Assembly: GCA_964592235.1 (NCBI GenBank)
Contig: CAZQCF010000023.1
Span: forward strand, 1-64,000
Reading direction: 5' to 3'
DNA from: PLA3 sp964592235
Lineage (GTDB): Bacteria; Planctomycetota; Phycisphaerae; UBA1845; UTPLA1
Length of the DNA: 64,000 bases
Shown here in pieces: positions 1 through 9,800 of this stretch; position 1 is the first letter of the stretch; each line of letters opens with the position of its first letter. The notes below the pieces were generated by a model, which saw nothing but the letters and a program-made list of their open reading frames with translations, had not been told where the DNA came from and searched no databases. Position numbers and translations under genes: made by a program.

Positions 1-12
1 ACCAGCGTAACC

Positions 13-34
13 CCTAGTGCACAAGGGCGCTAGG
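13..34. repeat. Short inverted repeat at the window edge
   Basis: CCTAGTGC and GCGCTAGG form an 8-bp stem with one G-T pair around a 6-nt loop. No T-run follows on either strand, so I do not call it a terminator. The first 155 bases hold no gene that I can support. Confidence 0.35.
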
Positions 35-155
35 CCCGAATGAAAACCGCTCTAGAACGTGGTCGGATGTGGCTTTCCGCACAGTGCGATCGCGAACGCC
101 AACGTGACTGGTGAATCAATGAAAAGCAACTTCACATTTGGTCGCATGAAAAGAA

Positions 156-191
156 AATCCCCCTCGTCGAGAAGGTCGAACGAGGGGGATT
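156..191 (-). terminator. Rho-independent terminator after the anti-sigma-like gene
   Basis: An 11-bp perfect stem (AATCCCCCTCG with CGAGGGGGATT) closes a 14-nt loop. Read on the minus strand it is followed by TTTCTTTT. It lies about 30 bases downstream of the stop of the gene ending at 222, so it very probably ends the sigma/anti-sigma transcript. Confidence 0.85.
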
Positions 192-221
192 CGAGCCGTA
201 ATCGATTGTTCAATTCGCGGA

Positions 222-1103
222 TCAGTTCTGGTCGTCGGCGGGGTTCGCCTCAACATCGACCTGAATCCGACCATTTTCGGTTCGGATCTGGATGTTGTTG
301 GGGTTCGCCAGATTCGCGCCGTCTGCGGCCGTCGCCATGCGGGTCTTGAGGACGCGCTTTTCGCCGTTGCCGTTGTCGAAGACAAGTGTCGTCACTCCGT
401 TCTCGTCCGTCGAGACCTGCGGCGTGATGCCTTCGAAGCCTTCCAGCGAGGGGACCTGTGCCAGCTTCTGAACGCTCGTTGAACCGGCGTCGTCCGTGGT
501 CACGCGGAAGATGCGGATCCACTCGCCGTCTTCCGACGGGATGACGTACAGGCTGTTCGTCAGGCTGGCCTTGTCGGTCCAGGTCTGCGTGGCCTGTGCA
601 TCGCCGATGTCGTCCATCGTGTAGGACGCATTGGCTTCCTCGGGAGCCGGTCCTTGTCGGCGGACCATCTTGACGACCTGTTCCTCATCGGAACCCGGAC
701 CGGTCGCGTTGACGATGACATGCGTCTTGTCACCCTGCGCGGCGTCCGTGGCCTTCAGGACGGAGATGGTCGTCGTCTTGCCGTCGTCGCCCTGGATGGT
801 CATCGTCGCAGGTTCGCCCTCGTTGGCGATCAGCTTAGCCTGCTGGCCGTTGATGCTGACCGAGAAGACCCAGCTTCGGATCTTCTCGATGCCGCCGGTC
901 GCGGCAAAGGCACCGCCGCCGACCAGCACGATCGACAGGGCGACCAGGGCTGCCACACGCATCGGCGTGCGGCGGGCTTGATTCTTGGTGTTGAACTCCT
1001 TCATCAGTCTCTCCTCGAGTTGGGGGTCAAATGGCTCGCCGGTCCAGGAACGATTCTTCAAACTTTCAAGCGCGCTTTGAATGGGGTCTTGTTCGTTGGT
1101 CAT
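222..1103 (-). CDS. Membrane-anchored anti-sigma-factor-like protein
   Basis: This 293-residue protein has a soluble N-terminal segment of about 46 residues, one membrane segment at about residues 47-67, and a long, acidic, probably extracytoplasmic C-terminal part. It follows the ECF sigma gene on the same strand after about 94 bases and is followed by a clear terminator. That order is typical of a sigma factor and its membrane-bound inhibitor. The N-terminal part has no Cys or His, so it lacks the HxxxCxxC zinc anti-sigma signature. It may be a different anti-sigma class or a sigma-controlled envelope protein. The role is inferred from position and topology only. Confidence 0.55.
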   Translation of the reverse strand: MTNEQDPIQSALESLKNRSWTGEPFDPQLEERLMKEFNTKNQARRTPMRVAALVALSIVLVGGGAFAATGGIEKIRSWVFSVSINGQQAKLIANEGEPATMTIQGDDGKTTTISVLKATDAAQGDKTHVIVNATGPGSDEEQVVKMVRRQGPAPEEANASYTMDDIGDAQATQTWTDKASLTNSLYVIPSEDGEWIRIFRVTTDDAGSTSVQKLAQVPSLEGFEGITPQVSTDENGVTTLVFDNGNGEKRVLKTRMATAADGANLANPNNIQIRTENGRIQVDVEANPADDQN

Positions 1104-1197
1104 GGCTCCACACTTCCTTCAACAGGGCGGGTTCCGCCCAGAACAAATCACCATCCGCGCTGATTGGTGGGCTGTGCCCACCCTGCGATCTGTTCAC

Positions 1198-1842
1198 TCA
1201 TGCGCGGTTCTGCTTCGTCAAACGCTGCCGCAGCGCGTCGCGCCCGCGGGACAATCTCGATTTCACCGTGCCGAGCCGGCATCCCAGGGCCGCCGCCACC
1301 TCTTCCAGGTTCAACCCCTCGAGATAGTGCAGCGTCAACACGGCCTGGTATCTCGGCGGCAACGTGAGAAGCGTCAGCCGGGCGAGTTCACCGTCGACGC
1401 ACCCATCTCGGTGACGCGAATGCGGCACAATCGATGCGCGGCCTGCCGATTCTGCTGTCTCCAGGTCCGCGAGCGACCGAGCGATTTGCTTTCGCTCGCG
1501 CCGCACCCATCGATTCACCGTGTTCGCAGCGATCCGATACAACCACGCCCGGATCGGCAACCCGCGGTCGCGATACCGCGGCAGGTACTTCAGGACGGCC
1601 ATGAATGTCTCGGCCGTCAGGTCTTCGGTCAGATGCACGTCGCCGACACGCCGCAGGATGTAGCTCGCCATCACCGCGTAGTGCCGGCGATAGAACAGGG
1701 CGAACGCATGTCGGTCGGTTTGGGCGCGTCGCGCGAGTTCGCTGTCGTCCGCCCGATCCTCGGCGCGCAGGGCCGCTTCCTCCGCTGCAAGACTGCTACC
1801 ATGCGAAGTGTCTACCCTCGCCAAGCGAAGCTGCAACTCCAT
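1198..1842 (-). CDS. ECF-type RNA polymerase sigma factor
   Basis: This 214-residue sigma-70 family protein has region 2 at about residues 45-110 (FYRRHYAVM, then DLTAETFMAVLKYLPRY, then RAWLYRIAANTVNRWVRR). Region 4 lies at about 150-205 (LPPRYQAVLTLHYLEGLNLEEVA, then GCRLGTVKSRLSRGR). It has no region 3, as expected for an ECF factor, and should direct RNA polymerase to a small envelope or stress regulon. An N-terminal extension of about 35 residues is poorly conserved in type, so a later start is possible. A GAGG sits about 9 bases before the ATG at 1842. The gene downstream is its probable membrane partner. Confidence 0.92.
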   Translation of the reverse strand: MELQLRLARVDTSHGSSLAAEEAALRAEDRADDSELARRAQTDRHAFALFYRRHYAVMASYILRRVGDVHLTEDLTAETFMAVLKYLPRYRDRGLPIRAWLYRIAANTVNRWVRRERKQIARSLADLETAESAGRASIVPHSRHRDGCVDGELARLTLLTLPPRYQAVLTLHYLEGLNLEEVAAALGCRLGTVKSRLSRGRDALRQRLTKQNRA

Positions 1843-2450
1843 TCGTCAAAGCCTCGTCGCCGGGGCGCGATCTTCCGGCCCAGGGCGACCATGAAACGGG
1901 TTCGAAGTTCGCTGCTGGTCGTCCCCGGGAGCATGGACACCGCTGCATGGATCCAAGGGTCTCGCTCAACTTGCCGGGAGCGTCATGCGACCCAGGCAAT
2001 CTGAACATCTACTACAAGGCATTGGGAGGCAATCAGGTTCCCGTTTTTTCTCGTTTCATTCATTAAACTCGGCGCTGCGGACGGTGGCGTCGGAGGAAGC
2101 CAAAAGGCTTCGAGAGGCTTGTCGACGCTTCATTGCATTGTCATGGCGCGCGTTTCCCGGCGGCCTCGGTGTGTTGTTCCGCGGTCTGTGGCCCGCCAAA
2201 CATCGCCGGCCGGAGCATGCTCATGTGCTCCGGGGCGTGGTATCACGATTCAGGGGGGCTTCCATCAGGAAAGCGTGTGATGCGCGCCTGAATCCGTGCT
2301 TCCATCGCCAGCTAACCGCGGGCGAAAGGCAAAGGAAGGGCGTGCTCCCGATTGTCGAGGTATCGGCTGAATTAAAATCAGTGCCTCGCGCACCATCGGT
2401 AGATCTTTGCCAAGTGCGCGCGCTATCTCCGCATGGTCGGAGAGGTCGAA
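1843..2450. other. Intergenic stretch without a supportable gene
   Basis: These 608 bases lie between the sigma gene and the malate dehydrogenase stop. Short open frames on both strands have no recognisable domain, no convincing ribosome site and odd composition, so I call none. The one clear structure is the inverted repeat at 2210-2233. The sigma promoter should lie near the left edge, but I could not pick a convincing ECF -35/-10 pair. Confidence 0.6.
2210..2233. repeat. 8-bp perfect inverted repeat
   Basis: CCGGAGCA and TGCTCCGG enclose an 8-nt loop. There is no T-tract. It could be a weak terminator or a protein-binding palindrome; nothing else is visible around it. Confidence 0.5.
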
Positions 2451-3389
2451 TCACACCCAGTTCTTCTCCACCCACGCTACGAGTTCCTTCACGTGGGCCA
2501 CGCTGGCTTCGAACAGCTTGCGCTCGTCAGCATCGAGTTTGAGTTGAATAACCTTTTCCATGCCATTGCTGCCCAGCACGCACGGCACGCCGACGAAATA
2601 CCCGCCGACGCCGTATTCTTCCTTGCAGTACGCGGCGCAGGGGAGGATGCGCTTCTTGTCCTTGATGATCGCCTCGGCCATCTGCACGGTCGCGGCGGCC
2701 GGGGCGTAATAGGCGCTGCCGGTTTTGAGCAGGCCGACGATCTCCGCGCCGCCGTCGCGCGTGCGTTTGACGATGGCATCGAGTTTCTCGCGCGGGATCA
2801 ACTCCGTCACCGGGATGCCGCCGACCGACGTGTAGCGCGGCAACGGCACCATGTCGTCGCCATGGCCTCCCATCAGCACTGCGGTGATGTCCTCGACGCT
2901 GCAACCAAGTTCCATGCTGATAAACGTGCGGTAGCGAGCGGTGTCCAGCACGCCGGCCTGGCCGAGTACCTTGTGCGTTGGCAGTTTCGTCGCCTTCCAG
3001 CAGGTCTGCACCATGGCGTCGAGCGGATTGGAGACGACGATGAACACCGCATCGGGGCTGTGCTTGACTGCCTCCTCGCTGACGGAGCGGACGATCTTCA
3101 TATTCGTGTTCAACAGATCGTCGCGGCTCATGCCCGGCTTGCGGGCGATGCCGGACGTGATGATGACGATGTCGCTGCCGGCGGTGTCAGCGTAGTTGTT
3201 CGTGCCGACGATGTTCGAGTCGAACCGTTCGATTGGCGAGGCCTGGCGCAGGTCCAGCCCCTTGCCCTGCGGCATGCCTTCAACGATGTCGAGCAGCACA
3301 ACGTCGCCGAGTTCCTTGGCGGCGGCCCAATGGGCGCAGGTGGCTCCGACGTTTCCGGCTCCGATGACGGTAATCTTGGCGCGTCGCAT
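2451..3389 (-). CDS. mdh: Malate dehydrogenase
   Basis: This 312-residue NAD-dependent dehydrogenase interconverts malate and oxaloacetate in the TCA cycle. The Rossmann motif GAGNVG is at residues 10-15. The active-site loop IARKPGMSR carries the substrate-binding arginines (about 83 and 89), which fits malate rather than lactate specificity. Asp149 in VLDTARYR and His176 in MGGHGDDM form the catalytic pair. Length matches the LDH-like bacterial MDH group. GGAGA lies 8 bases before the ATG, supporting the start. It is apparently monocistronic. Confidence 0.95.
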   Translation of the reverse strand: MRRAKITVIGAGNVGATCAHWAAAKELGDVVLLDIVEGMPQGKGLDLRQASPIERFDSNIVGTNNYADTAGSDIVIITSGIARKPGMSRDDLLNTNMKIVRSVSEEAVKHSPDAVFIVVSNPLDAMVQTCWKATKLPTHKVLGQAGVLDTARYRTFISMELGCSVEDITAVLMGGHGDDMVPLPRYTSVGGIPVTELIPREKLDAIVKRTRDGGAEIVGLLKTGSAYYAPAAATVQMAEAIIKDKKRILPCAAYCKEEYGVGGYFVGVPCVLGSNGMEKVIQLKLDADERKLFEASVAHVKELVAWVEKNWV

Positions 3390-3555
3390 GGTGCGGTTCT
3401 CCGAATGGTTGGTTCAATAGGTCTGTGTGTCGAGGTAAATGATATCGCTGAAGGCGTTGCAGGCAAGGGAGCGTGCCGCGGCGGCATCCTGCGAAACGTC
3501 AAGCCGGGGGAGTTCCTTCCCACGCGATGGAATCATGTGAAATCGTTTCGGAGAT

Positions 3556-4416
3556 CTAAAGCAGAAACTCCCGCGCGACGGCGTTAAGAAAATCCGTTTG
3601 CGTCACGATGCCGACGAGTAGATCGCTCTGCACGACCGGCAGGGAGTGAATGCGCGATTCGAGCATCCGGCTTAGCGCGACGCGCACCGTGTCGCCCGGG
3701 GCGACGGTTCGTACATCGCGCTGCATGATGTTCTCCACGAACACGGGTGATTCGAATACGCGCGATTGCGCTTCGGCCTGCATGTCGCGGATGTGTGCCC
3801 AGCCGATGGCGCGGCGCACGTCGCGGTCCGACAGGATGCCGATCAGTTTGCCATCGGCGACGACCGGTACGTGCCGGATGTGGTGATGCCGAAAGATGCT
3901 AACGATCTCAAAAATGGCACTGGTGGGGGTGGTGCTGACGACGCGAGGATGCATCAACGTCGAGATCTGCGAATCGAGAACCTTATCCGCCAGGTCGTCC
4001 ATGCGGAAATGGTCGCGAAGGCCGTGCAGCAAGTCCGTTTGGGTGAGGATTCCGAGCAGCACGTCACCGTCCACGATCGGCAGCGCGCCGATTTTTCGCT
4101 CTACGAAGATGCGGGCGGCTTCATAAGCGCCCAGCGTCGGCGCCGCGCAGTGAACCGGTGACGACATGATCTGTCCGATCAGCGTCGGGCCGATGACGGA
4201 ACGCGGTTGGCTTGGGTCGGCCTGCCGTTCGACCGCCAGCATCCAGCCGGTTGATAGGAGAATGTCGCGATCACTGACCATGCCGGTGACACGGCGATCC
4301 GAACGAACGATGAGATGGTGAAATCCCCGCTCCTCCATGATCGAGATGGCGCGGTCGATGGAGTCGCCGGGGGAGAGGGTGACGACATCACGTGTGGCGT
4401 AGCTCATGATGCGCAT
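3556..4416 (-). CDS. Four-CBS-domain protein
   Basis: This 286-residue cytoplasmic protein is built only of CBS motifs, about residues 7-60, 80-135, 145-200 and 225-282, that is two Bateman modules. Typical CBS signatures are seen: GMVSDRDIL, GILTQTDLL, GILSDRDVRR, GIVTQTDFL. Such proteins bind adenine nucleotides and regulate a partner, but the partner cannot be told here. The start at 4416 is chosen because GAGGAGGAA lies just upstream. The open frame continues 70 codons further up, but that part is arginine-rich and lacks a ribosome site. It diverges from the EamA exporter across about 170 bases. Confidence 0.85.
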   Translation of the reverse strand: MRIMSYATRDVVTLSPGDSIDRAISIMEERGFHHLIVRSDRRVTGMVSDRDILLSTGWMLAVERQADPSQPRSVIGPTLIGQIMSSPVHCAAPTLGAYEAARIFVERKIGALPIVDGDVLLGILTQTDLLHGLRDHFRMDDLADKVLDSQISTLMHPRVVSTTPTSAIFEIVSIFRHHHIRHVPVVADGKLIGILSDRDVRRAIGWAHIRDMQAEAQSRVFESPVFVENIMQRDVRTVAPGDTVRVALSRMLESRIHSLPVVQSDLLVGIVTQTDFLNAVAREFLL

Positions 4417-4583
4417 GACCGATTCCTCCTCGCTGTGTGTCGTTCCGCAGCGGGTGCGGGTGTCGGCGCATCGCACACCAGCCGGTCGCCCGTCGAAACG
4501 CTGCGCATTCGACACGCAGCCCATCAAATGGCATTTTCCGTGCCGAGCGTGCGGCCCCGTTATCGGCGGATTACACTGCAACC

Positions 4584-5606
4584 ATGTCCGGCCCCAAGCC
4601 TCTGTCCCGCGCCGCGGGCATTGCATTTGTCTCCATGACGCTGCTAAGTTGGGGCACGGTTCTGCTCTTCCTCAAGCACCTGGCCGGGCACATCGACGCC
4701 TGGACGGCGAACGGTTGGCGATACAGCATCGCGGCGCTGTTCTGGCTGCCGATTCTGTTAATGGGTTGGCGGCGAGGTGATTTGCCAGAGCGATTGTGGC
4801 GGCGCGCCTGCATCCCCGCAGCCTTCAACATCGCGGGCCAGGTGCTGTACGCCTTTGCGCCGTATTACATCGGCCCGGGGCTTGCGGGGTTCCTGTTGCG
4901 GGTGTCTTTGATCTCGTCCACGGCCGGCGCGTTGTTTCTGTTTGTCGACGAGCGTCCGCTGGCTCGCAGCGGTACGTTCTGGATGGGCATGGCGCTGGTG
5001 GCGGGGGGCACCGTTGGGACCGTTCTGGCAGGGACGACGCCGTTGAGTGGCGCGGGTGGATTCGGGATCGTGATGGCCCTGCTGTCCGGCGCGTTCTTCG
5101 GGATGTATGGCGTGTCGGTGCGCTATTGCATGCGCGGCGTGCCGTCGTTGACGGCGTTCTCCGTGATTTCGCTGCTCACTGCGGCGGGGATGGTTGCGCT
5201 GATGATCCCCATGGGGCGTCGTCACGGTCTGGAGGCGTTGGATCTTTCAGCGACGAATTGGTTCCTGCTGATTTCCTCGGCGCTCGTCGGGATCGCGGCG
5301 GGGCATACGTGCTATTATGCGGCGATCGCGCGGTTGGGCGTCGCCGTCAGCACGGCGATCGTACAGATTTCGCCGTTTCTGACTGCCATCGGCGGTGCGA
5401 TCCTGTTTAGCGAAGTGTTAACAGCGGGTCAGTGGGGGAGCGGGTTTGTCATGCTGGGCGGCGCGTGGCTGCTTCTCCGGGCCGAGCAGGCCCGGCACCT
5501 TGAGTCGAAAGGACCATCCCGCGCGATGGACGTACCGGCCGTCGCGCTGGAGGACGCGGGGCCGGCGGCGTCGCTGGCGGCGGAGCACTCGGATCGAACT
5601 GCGTGA
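4584..5606 (+). CDS. EamA/DMT-family membrane transporter
   Basis: This 340-residue protein has about ten hydrophobic segments in two homologous halves, the layout of EamA (drug/metabolite) exporters. The N-terminal half contains FVSMTLLSWGTVLLF and the typical TANGWRYSIAALFWLP. The C-terminal half contains the small-residue helices GIAAGHTCYYAAIARLG and STAIVQISPFLTAIGG, a common pattern in this family. The substrate cannot be predicted. The ATG at 4584 is preferred because residues before it in the longer frame are not membrane-like. There is no strong Shine-Dalgarno. It precedes the ArsC-like gene by 15 bases and may be co-transcribed with it. Confidence 0.85.
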   Translation: MSGPKPLSRAAGIAFVSMTLLSWGTVLLFLKHLAGHIDAWTANGWRYSIAALFWLPILLMGWRRGDLPERLWRRACIPAAFNIAGQVLYAFAPYYIGPGLAGFLLRVSLISSTAGALFLFVDERPLARSGTFWMGMALVAGGTVGTVLAGTTPLSGAGGFGIVMALLSGAFFGMYGVSVRYCMRGVPSLTAFSVISLLTAAGMVALMIPMGRRHGLEALDLSATNWFLLISSALVGIAAGHTCYYAAIARLGVAVSTAIVQISPFLTAIGGAILFSEVLTAGQWGSGFVMLGGAWLLLRAEQARHLESKGPSRAMDVPAVALEDAGPAASLAAEHSDRTA

Positions 5607-5621
5607 TGGAGCGAAGGCCCC

Positions 5622-6080
5622 ATGAACGAATTAAAGCCAAGTGTATTGTTTCTGTGTACGGGCAATGCGTTCCGTTCGCAAATGGGAGAGGGCTTGATGC
5701 GCCACCTGGCCGGCGAGCGTGTCGAGGTCTTCTCGGCAGGCTCGTCGCCGGCCGGGATCGTGCACCCGCTGGCGATTCAGGTGATGGCCGAAGCGGAGAT
5801 TGATATTTCCCGGCAGCAGTCCAAGGGGCTGGATTCGTTCGGGTCTCGGACATTCGACTATGTCATGACCGTCTGCGATCACGCGGCGACAAGCTGCCCG
5901 GCGTTGCGCGGCCGCGTGGCGACGCACCGCTGGCCGATGCCCGACCCCTCGTTCGAGCCGGACCCCGCCGATGCGATGGTTCGGGCGCGTGAAGTGCGTG
6001 ACGCGCTGCGATCGAAGATCGAGCAATTTCTGGGTGAGCTTCGGGATAAGCAGGCGTTCGATTTGGAGCGTGGTCCGTGA
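5622..6080 (+). CDS. Arsenate reductase-like low-molecular-weight phosphatase
   Basis: This 152-residue protein has the LMW tyrosine phosphatase P-loop C-x5-R at Cys12-Arg18 (CTGNAFR). Two further cysteines, Cys85 and Cys92 (VCDHAATSC), match the redox triad of thioredoxin-coupled arsenate reductases, so it probably reduces arsenate to arsenite. The usual CTGNSCRS is CTGNAFRS here. No arsR or ars efflux gene is adjacent, though an EamA exporter is directly upstream. A protein-phosphatase role is the main alternative. Its stop overlaps the start of the sirtuin gene. Confidence 0.8.
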   Translation: MNELKPSVLFLCTGNAFRSQMGEGLMRHLAGERVEVFSAGSSPAGIVHPLAIQVMAEAEIDISRQQSKGLDSFGSRTFDYVMTVCDHAATSCPALRGRVATHRWPMPDPSFEPDPADAMVRAREVRDALRSKIEQFLGELRDKQAFDLERGP

Positions 6081-6847
6081 GCGATTACGAATCCTCGGTG
6101 GAACAGCTTGCGAGCTGGATTCAGGCAAGCCGCGCCGTGGTGGCCTTCACGGGCGCGGGGATCAGCACGGAGAGCGGCATCGCGGATTTTCGCAGCCCCG
6201 GTGGGTTGTGGTCGCGTCATGCGCCGGTGATGTTCGACGACTTCGTGAATGATCCCGAAGAGCGACGGCGGTTCTGGGAGATTCGCCGCGAGATGATGCC
6301 GTCTTTTTTTTCGGCGGTGCCCAATGCGGGCCATCTCGCACTGGCGGAGTTGGAGCAGCGCGGCAAGCTGTTGGGCGTTATCACGCAAAACATCGACGAA
6401 CTGCACCAGCGAGCCGGCAGCCGGCGCGTCGTGGAGATTCACGGCACAGCGATGACGGTGCACTGCCTGGCGTGCGACAAGCGGTGGGCGGCGCGGGAGA
6501 TTCAGGTTCGGCTGGATGCCGGAGAATGGGATCTGCGTTGCGATGCATGCGGCGGGTTGCTGAAATCGCGCACCGTATCGTTCGGTCAGCCCATGCCGGC
6601 GGACGTGATGCGCGAGGCGATTCAATTGGCATCCCGTGGTGATCTGTTCATCGCGATGGGGTCGAGCCTCGTCGTGCATCCCGCGGCGGGGCTGCCGGTG
6701 ACGGCGATGCAGCGCGGGGCGCGCCTGGTCATTATCAATCAAGAGAGCACGCCGCTGGACTTCGCGGCGGGGCTGGTGGTTCGCGCCGGCATCGGCGAGA
6801 CGCTGTCGGAGGTGATGGCGCGGCTGGGCGAATCGCAGTCGAAGTGA
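6077..6847 (+). CDS. Sir2-family NAD-dependent protein deacylase
   Basis: This 256-residue sirtuin begins with GTG inside a GTGA overlap with the upstream stop, implying translational coupling. NAD-binding motifs are GAGISTESGIADFR and TQNIDELH. The catalytic His is in EIHGTAMTVHC. A structural zinc site is formed by CLAC and CDAC, and GSSLVVHPAAGLP closes the cofactor pocket. It is the CobB-like size and should remove acyl groups from lysines of cytoplasmic proteins. It converges on the mechanosensitive channel gene with a 4-base gap. Confidence 0.93.
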   Translation: MSDYESSVEQLASWIQASRAVVAFTGAGISTESGIADFRSPGGLWSRHAPVMFDDFVNDPEERRRFWEIRREMMPSFFSAVPNAGHLALAELEQRGKLLGVITQNIDELHQRAGSRRVVEIHGTAMTVHCLACDKRWAAREIQVRLDAGEWDLRCDACGGLLKSRTVSFGQPMPADVMREAIQLASRGDLFIAMGSSLVVHPAAGLPVTAMQRGARLVIINQESTPLDFAAGLVVRAGIGETLSEVMARLGESQSK

Positions 6848-6851
6848 GCGA

Positions 6852-9800
6852 TCAGGTCGCAGGAGGTCTGGGCTGTGATTCCGGCGCGTCGGTGGTGGCG
6901 TTATCGTGTCGCAGGCGTACGTCCAGAACGGCGTTTCGGACGTGCAAGTCGCGCTGCGGGAAGGGGATTTCGATCTTCGCGTCAGCAAAGCGCTTGGTGA
7001 TGGCGTATCTCATGTCGATCATGCCGTACCAGCGATCCCCGGTCGTTCGGAACCAAGCGGCGATCTGGAAATTCAGACTGTTTTCTCCGAAGCCGAGGAA
7101 ATGCACCTCGGGCGGGGGGTCAAAGAGCACTCGCGATTCGGCCTCGGCGATTTCAGCCAACGTCTGCCGCACGACCTTTGGATCGGTTGAATAGGCGACG
7201 CCCACCGTCAGCAGTCCGCGGATCGGATCGCGCCGCAAGGTCCAGTTCTCCACCTTTTGGTTGATGAACTCGCCATTGGGCACGATCATGTACAGCCCAT
7301 CGGGCGTGCGCAGCGTGGTGGAACGCATGTTCACACTGACCACTTCGCCCTGCTTGTCCTGTAGCATGACGACATCGCCGACCTTGATGTGCCGCTCAAA
7401 TAGAATGAGCAGGCCGCTGATGAAATTGACGATCAGCGGTTGAAGCCCCAGGCCGATGCCCAGTCCCAAACCGCCGAACAGCACCGCCAATGCGCCAAGG
7501 TCCAGCCGCAACGTGGACAGCCCGATATAGACGCCGATGAAAGTAATGACGTAATGCAGCAGGGTATTGATCGCCGCCTGGGCACCGCGATCGATTCCCG
7601 GATGGGCGGGATAAAATCGAGTCTGCAACGTCTGGCGCGCGCCGCGCGACACCACAATGGCCGCGATCACGGCCGCCACCGCGCCGCCGATTCGCCAGAG
7701 TGTGACGCTTTGGCCCGCGTGCTCCCACAGACGGAAATCCAGTAACTGCTTGATTTCGTAGGGGCGAATCCCCCAGATATTCAGGGCGCTGACGAGTGCG
7801 GAGACCGCCAGCGCCCACTTGGCGATGGTCAAAGGCAGCCGCAGCGAAGATGGGAGCCTTTCGGTCGGGACCGTGGGCGACATCTCGACGGCGCCGGCCG
7901 CCTGCGCAGTCGAGGCAGTCAGCTCCGAGGGGTGAGCGGCAGCTGCGACTTCATCGCGCGTCTCCCGGATGCGCGCGGCGATTCGTATCAAGAGCTCCCT
8001 GAAGATCTGATAAAGAACGGAGGCGGCGAGGAGCAGCAAGACGGTCGACACCGCGCCGGTAGAGAGATAATCCGCGAGTGCCGTGTACCCGACGAGCCGG
8101 CAGAACACCAGTCCCAGCACAAACAAGGCGATCGCGGGATAGATCGCATGCAGCGTGGTCAGGGTGCCGGCAAAACGGCCGCGCAGAGCGCGTGGCCAGA
8201 CGCTGAGAACGGCTTCACGCCGAATCAGAAAGCAGAAGAACGCAATCGTGGCGAAGAACTTGAACCACTCATTCAGCAAGGCCGAGGTCGTCGGCAGAAT
8301 TTGTGCGGCGGCAAGCAGGTGTCCGGGCGCGAAAAAGACTACGGCCAGCGTGATCAGCACGCGTCCCCAGCGGAGGTAATGCCGCGCGACAACGCCGCTG
8401 CACGGAATGACCCGATACCGTGTTTTCGGCGCCCAGAGCGCAATGAGCAGGGTAGTATTGGCCAACCACAGCCCGGACCACAGAGAGACTGCGGCAAATC
8501 CAATCTGCGCAGGCAAACCCGTCAGGCCGAGCGTGACGATAAGGGTTCCGACCATTGAGCCCAGCAACAGCCAGGGCACGGCGCGCTGAAGGAATCGCCC
8601 CACTTGCGGGACCAGTCGCTGCACGAACGTGAGCGGTTCTGGCTCGGCGGCGTCGGTGACGGGCGCCGGAAGGCTGGAAGGATCGGGGTTCCGAAGCGCC
8701 TGGAGGCGGCGCATCAGCCACATCGCAACGAGGATGTTCCCGAGGAGAGACAGCACAACGACGACCCAGTCGCCGCGCTGCATGGTGCGCGATTGCGACT
8801 GCGTCGAGCCCCATGCCTGCCAGGCCGCATCGCGCAGAACCCCGGCTCCCATCGCCTCGGCTTCGGCGGCCAGAGCCTCGTAGCGACGCATGTCGAAATA
8901 ATGGGGCCCGCGCGTGATCAGATGCGACCAGTACAATCGGCTGACTGCCTGCTCGCAAAGTTGCACGCGCCGGCGCGCCAGGTCCTGCGCCTTGCGCAGG
9001 CGCTCCAGTACGAGCTGCTGCCGGCTTAGCAATTCTTCATGGGCATTGCGCAGGTCAATGCGCATCTGGCCGAGTTCCTGGCTAAGCTTGATGGTCTCCG
9101 CGTCGGTGGCGCCGGATGCCAGCGAGCGAAACGTCGTCGCCTGCAAGTCAAAAGCCTCCAACGCCCTGCGCTCCATGTCCTCAATGGCGCGCTGCTCCGT
9201 GATCGTCTGATCAATCAAATTGAGGAATCGTCGCAACTCCCGTCGCGACGATTCCTCTTCCTGATTGGCCTGGCTGTGTGCGTTCAGAACGTCGGCCGCG
9301 CTGCGGCGCGAGAGCGATTCCGCAAACTGTTCCCAATACTGAATGTCGCGCGTCAGGCTGGTAGACTGGTCCGCGATGAGCGACTCCGGGCATCGCTCCA
9401 GAATCTCCGGATCGGCGGTCTGGTGCAATTGACTAAGCCGCTCCTCGCAGAGCAACTGAAGCCGAATATATTCTTTCCGCGTCGGGCTGATGTCCGGAGC
9501 ATCGAGCATGCGACGAAGCGTGTCCGCGACGGAACGGGACTTTTCTTCGTTCAGACGGGCCAGTCGCTCACGCATCGCTGCGACAAGCGGCCGCAGCGCC
9601 TCGACCCTCAATCGGTTGCGCTCCAGCTCCTTCTGGGTCGTCTTTTCCTTGAGGTCGATTGACTGGCGCGATACTTCCAGCGCAGCGATTCGGGCCGACG
9701 CGGCGCGACGCCGGGCTGTTACGATTTCGCGCTGGGAATCCGAATCGGCTGCCTTCAGATCCAGTTCGTACGAGGCCAGAAGTTTCTCACGCAGAGCGGA

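Noticed and set aside
2433..3587. Plus-strand open frame of 384 codons over mdh
   Set aside because: It lies opposite malate dehydrogenase, which has all catalytic motifs. The antisense product is low-complexity His/Asp/Arg.
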